64,000 nucleotides of DNA from Candidatus Villigracilis affinis (GTDB lineage Bacteria; Chloroflexota; Anaerolineae; Anaerolineales; Villigracilaceae): positions 26,492 to 90,491 of the forward strand of contig JADKEA010000014.1 in assembly GCA_016718275.1 (NCBI GenBank). Reading direction: 5' to 3'. Shown here piece after piece: positions 61,677 through 64,000 of the stretch (its first letter is position 1; the number at the start of each line of letters is the position of its first letter). The notes under the pieces are model-generated. The model was not told the origin of the DNA. It worked only from the letters and a program-made list of their open reading frames with translations, and made no database searches. The position numbers and the translations under genes are program-made.

Positions 61677-64000
61677 TCACGGCTCAATCGGCAGGTTGGG
61701 ACAGACTGCCTGATAGGGAAGAATATCGCCAATGTATTGAGTCCATTCAACACGGGTGAGGTTGCGGGTAGCGCGGGAGCAAGCATCAGCGATCAGTTCT
61801 TCAGGACGGTAACGCCAGATATGTATGCTACTATCATTGCTTGATACTGCGTATTTCCCATTAGCGACAAAAGAAACAAAGCCAGGGTAGCCTTCAAATA
61901 AACGATACACAATCTCTTCCTTATTGCTCACACTCCATACTCGAACAACATTTTCCTTTACACTCTTCGCAATGACATACTCACCATCAAAGCTAAACAC
62001 AGCCGAAGAAGAATCTTTTATTTGAAAAACCTCTTTTCCAGTAGCTACTTCCCATACATATGCGGAATCCAACCCCATAGAAAGCACATACTTATTATCT
62101 GAACTAAGGGTTGCGGACAGAGGTGTGTCATCCAGGGAAAGTTCAAGCACTTCCTTCCCCGTCATAAGATCCACACTATAAATAGCACTATTATTTAACA
62201 ATATCGCATCTGTCCCATCCGCGCTAAAACCAACTAAAGAAACTATCCCATCATAGGGAATACGAAGAAGGATTTGTCCATTCACGGGATTCCACACACG
62301 CAAAGATGACTGTTCACACCCATAAGGATTATTAGAATCTGGTAAGTCGCAGCCCACTGTGACTGCATACGAGCCATCCAGATTAAACGCAGAGCCAAGT
62401 GTGCCCATAAAATACTGAACTCCCGCAACCCTGTCCCCGTTTAAAACACTCCAAACTTGCACAGCATAATCGTTGCTCTCAGACAAAACATATTTACCGT
62501 CTGGGCTAAAAGACATGGATTTCACATAATCATCATGCCACATACTTGCGATCTCTTTTTTCAAGCTTATACTCCAGACCCTAACCGAGTGATCATATAA
62601 GCCAATTGCCAGGTATTCTTCATCCGGGCTGAATGCAATCGAAGTGATGTCTCTGTCAAAACTCATATTGATGACTTCCCAGCCTGTTTCAACCTCCCAT
62701 ACGCGCACTATATTATCCAATCTAACATTATTGATGCTTCCAGCAGCAACATAACTCCCATCAGGACTAAGGGCCACAACAGATATTTTCTGTCCAAAAT
62801 CCATTTGAGCAACATTAATATTGTCATCTATCTTCCAAACGCGAACATAAAACCCATCAACAGATGCCATATAGATTCCGTCTGGGCTAAAGGCAAGTCC
62901 TCCGGTTCTTTGTTGAATTGCACTCGCTGTTTGCAGCCCCGTATCAATGGCCCACTTACGAATAACCCCTACACCATCGTTTGTTAAAACATATTCCCCA
63001 TCTGGGCTAAAAATTGCAGAATATACTATTTCCTCATGAGAAAACCGAGCTACTACGTTACCTGTTTCGATTTCCAAAATGCGGGCATTTTCATCACTAC
63101 CTCCCAAAAGAATATGCTTACTATCAGGACTAAAAGTTAAGACATACAACTCACCTACATACGATGTACTCATCTCAATTTTTCCGGTATTAATATTCCA
63201 AACATTCACTAAAGTTTGGCCGCAAGCGTAGCTTGGTAAAAACATCTCACATTTACCTGACAGCACATATTTACCATCAGAACTCACTTCAAAATCCCCT
63301 CCACTTAAATTAATCCTCTTAATATTCAGGCTATTTAAGTCACCAATGACTTCTTCGGCATTATCAACCATATACGTCCCATCAGAGGTAAATATAGCAA
63401 CGGGCGCCTTGTTAGATGAGCGGGTTTCCATACGAACAATCTCTTCTCCGCTGGAAACCATCCATATTTGAGTGACACCATCAAGATCACGCGAAATGAT
63501 ATATCTACCATCTGGGCTAAATTCAACATCAAACACAAAAGCATTATGTGGCAAATTAAAACTTTCTTTACAAGTTTCTAACTCCCAAATTCGTATCCAG
63601 CCATCCCCGCCACCCGACACCACATATTTTCCGCTTGGGCTAATATCAGCGCTCCACGCACCATATGAATGGGCGACATGGCAAACTTCCTTTCCTGTTT
63701 CAACCTTCCATACATGCACCGCATCATCATGCTGTCCTAATGTAATCAAATAGCTATTATCCGAACTAAAACCGACAATTGAAACACCATTACTCAGCCA
63801 TGAATGTTCTACAAACGAAACTGGATACATAAAATCATTTTCAGTTACAACTTGCACTGCTCCAGCCAATGGAAATAAACGTATTGACATAGTAGCAAGT
63901 TGCAATGCAGTCATCCCCTCAGAATCATCCGTCGCGAACAAAAGCTGCGCCTGAGTCGCCAACTGACGAGCTAGAGCAATTTGGGAACGGTCTTGTAAAT
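61677..64000 (-). CDS. WD40-repeat protein, N-terminal part outside the window
   Basis: Frame open to the right edge; the first residues visible are LQDRSQIALARQLATQAQLL, the helical joint that in STAND-WD40 proteins links the ATPase to the WD40 part. Then about 14 WD40 repeats, each with a ...FSPDGKYV..S.. and W-type end such as RVWSVSN; they make two propellers. The N-terminus probably has an nSTAND ATPase and effector domain, which cannot be seen here. Confidence 0.85.
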   Translation of the reverse strand, partial: LQDRSQIALARQLATQAQLLFATDDSEGMTALQLATMSIRLFPLAGAVQVVTENDFMYPVSFVEHSWLSNGVSIVGFSSDNSYLITLGQHDDAVHVWKVETGKEVCHVAHSYGAWSADISPSGKYVVSGGGDGWIRIWELETCKESFNLPHNAFVFDVEFSPDGRYIISRDLDGVTQIWMVSSGEEIVRMETRSSNKAPVAIFTSDGTYMVDNAEEVIGDLNSLNIKRINLSGGDFEVSSDGKYVLSGKCEMFLPSYACGQTLVNVWNINTGKIEMSTSYVGELYVLTFSPDSKHILLGGSDENARILEIETGNVVARFSHEEIVYSAIFSPDGEYVLTNDGVGVIRKWAIDTGLQTASAIQQRTGGLAFSPDGIYMASVDGFYVRVWKIDDNINVAQMDFGQKISVVALSPDGSYVAAGSINNVRLDNIVRVWEVETGWEVINMSFDRDITSIAFSPDEEYLAIGLYDHSVRVWSISLKKEIASMWHDDYVKSMSFSPDGKYVLSESNDYAVQVWSVLNGDRVAGVQYFMGTLGSAFNLDGSYAVTVGCDLPDSNNPYGCEQSSLRVWNPVNGQILLRIPYDGIVSLVGFSADGTDAILLNNSAIYSVDLMTGKEVLELSLDDTPLSATLSSDNKYVLSMGLDSAYVWEVATGKEVFQIKDSSSAVFSFDGEYVIAKSVKENVVRVWSVSNKEEIVYRLFEGYPGFVSFVANGKYAVSSNDSSIHIWRYRPEELIADACSRATRNLTRVEWTQYIGDILPYQAVCPNLPIEP

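Overview
The window looks like a stretch of a Chloroflexota chromosome, most likely an Anaerolineae-type organism and probably a metagenome assembly. That placement is inferred from gene content: a respiratory complex I cluster with two consecutive nuoM genes, an F0 operon whose b subunit carries the C-terminal part of delta, multi-GAF histidine kinases, an AftB-like membrane glycosyltransferase, and many short palindromic intergenic repeats. No rRNA, tRNA or CRISPR array was seen. Several genes that should be intact (atpI, atpB, atpF/delta, the second nuoM, a giant kinase, a STAND ATPase) are broken by single-base shifts, some at homopolymers, so I read most of these as sequence errors rather than real decay.

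Layout. 1-8.8 kb (+): the 3' part of polynucleotide phosphorylase with an RG-rich tail, a CtlX-type hydrolase, a GT-C membrane protein, DUF1697, an MFS transporter, an Imm63-like protein and a nitronate monooxygenase. 8.8-11.5 kb (-): murE, an SRPBCC protein and a GNAT acetyltransferase. 11.6-13.9 kb (-): the F0 module of ATP synthase (atpI, a, c, b-delta) behind a near-consensus promoter; F1 genes are absent. 14.1-23.5 kb (-): the membrane arm of complex I (nuoA, then nuoH-J-K-L-M-M-N); the peripheral-arm genes are absent. 23.5-28.9 kb (-): a three-gene set with overlapping start and stop codons (nucleotidyltransferase-like, tiny membrane protein, lipoprotein), an APH/choline-kinase-like protein, an amino acid permease and a metallophosphoesterase.

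29.3-43.1 kb (+) is a signalling island: a TPR-GAF-GAF histidine kinase, a lone receiver protein, a giant TPR-(GAF)10-histidine kinase-REC-REC protein, a REC-PP2C (RsbU-like) phosphatase and a STAS antagonist. Together they suggest multi-input sensing that feeds a phosphatase and a partner switch. 43.1-47.1 kb is unstable DNA: a DUF4062 gene reduced to its first codons, a broken membrane-anchored STAND-TPR ATPase, a GxxExxY (PD-(D/E)XK_3) nuclease-fold protein, and copies of a palindromic repeat built on CCGTCCACGAAT, plus a second STAND/TPR 3' fragment.

47.1-64 kb: a PAS-GGDEF protein, tryptophanase, a DMT-type exporter, an FAD monooxygenase, a very low-complexity stretch that looks like an assembly fault beside a gene remnant, a membrane di-haem cytochrome c, a small membrane protein, a NarX/NarL-like two-component pair, a DUF3052 and F420-reductase-like pair, recJ overlapping a prenyltransferase-toroid protein, a YkgJ-like cysteine-cluster protein, and at the right edge a WD40 protein whose N-terminal part lies outside the window.
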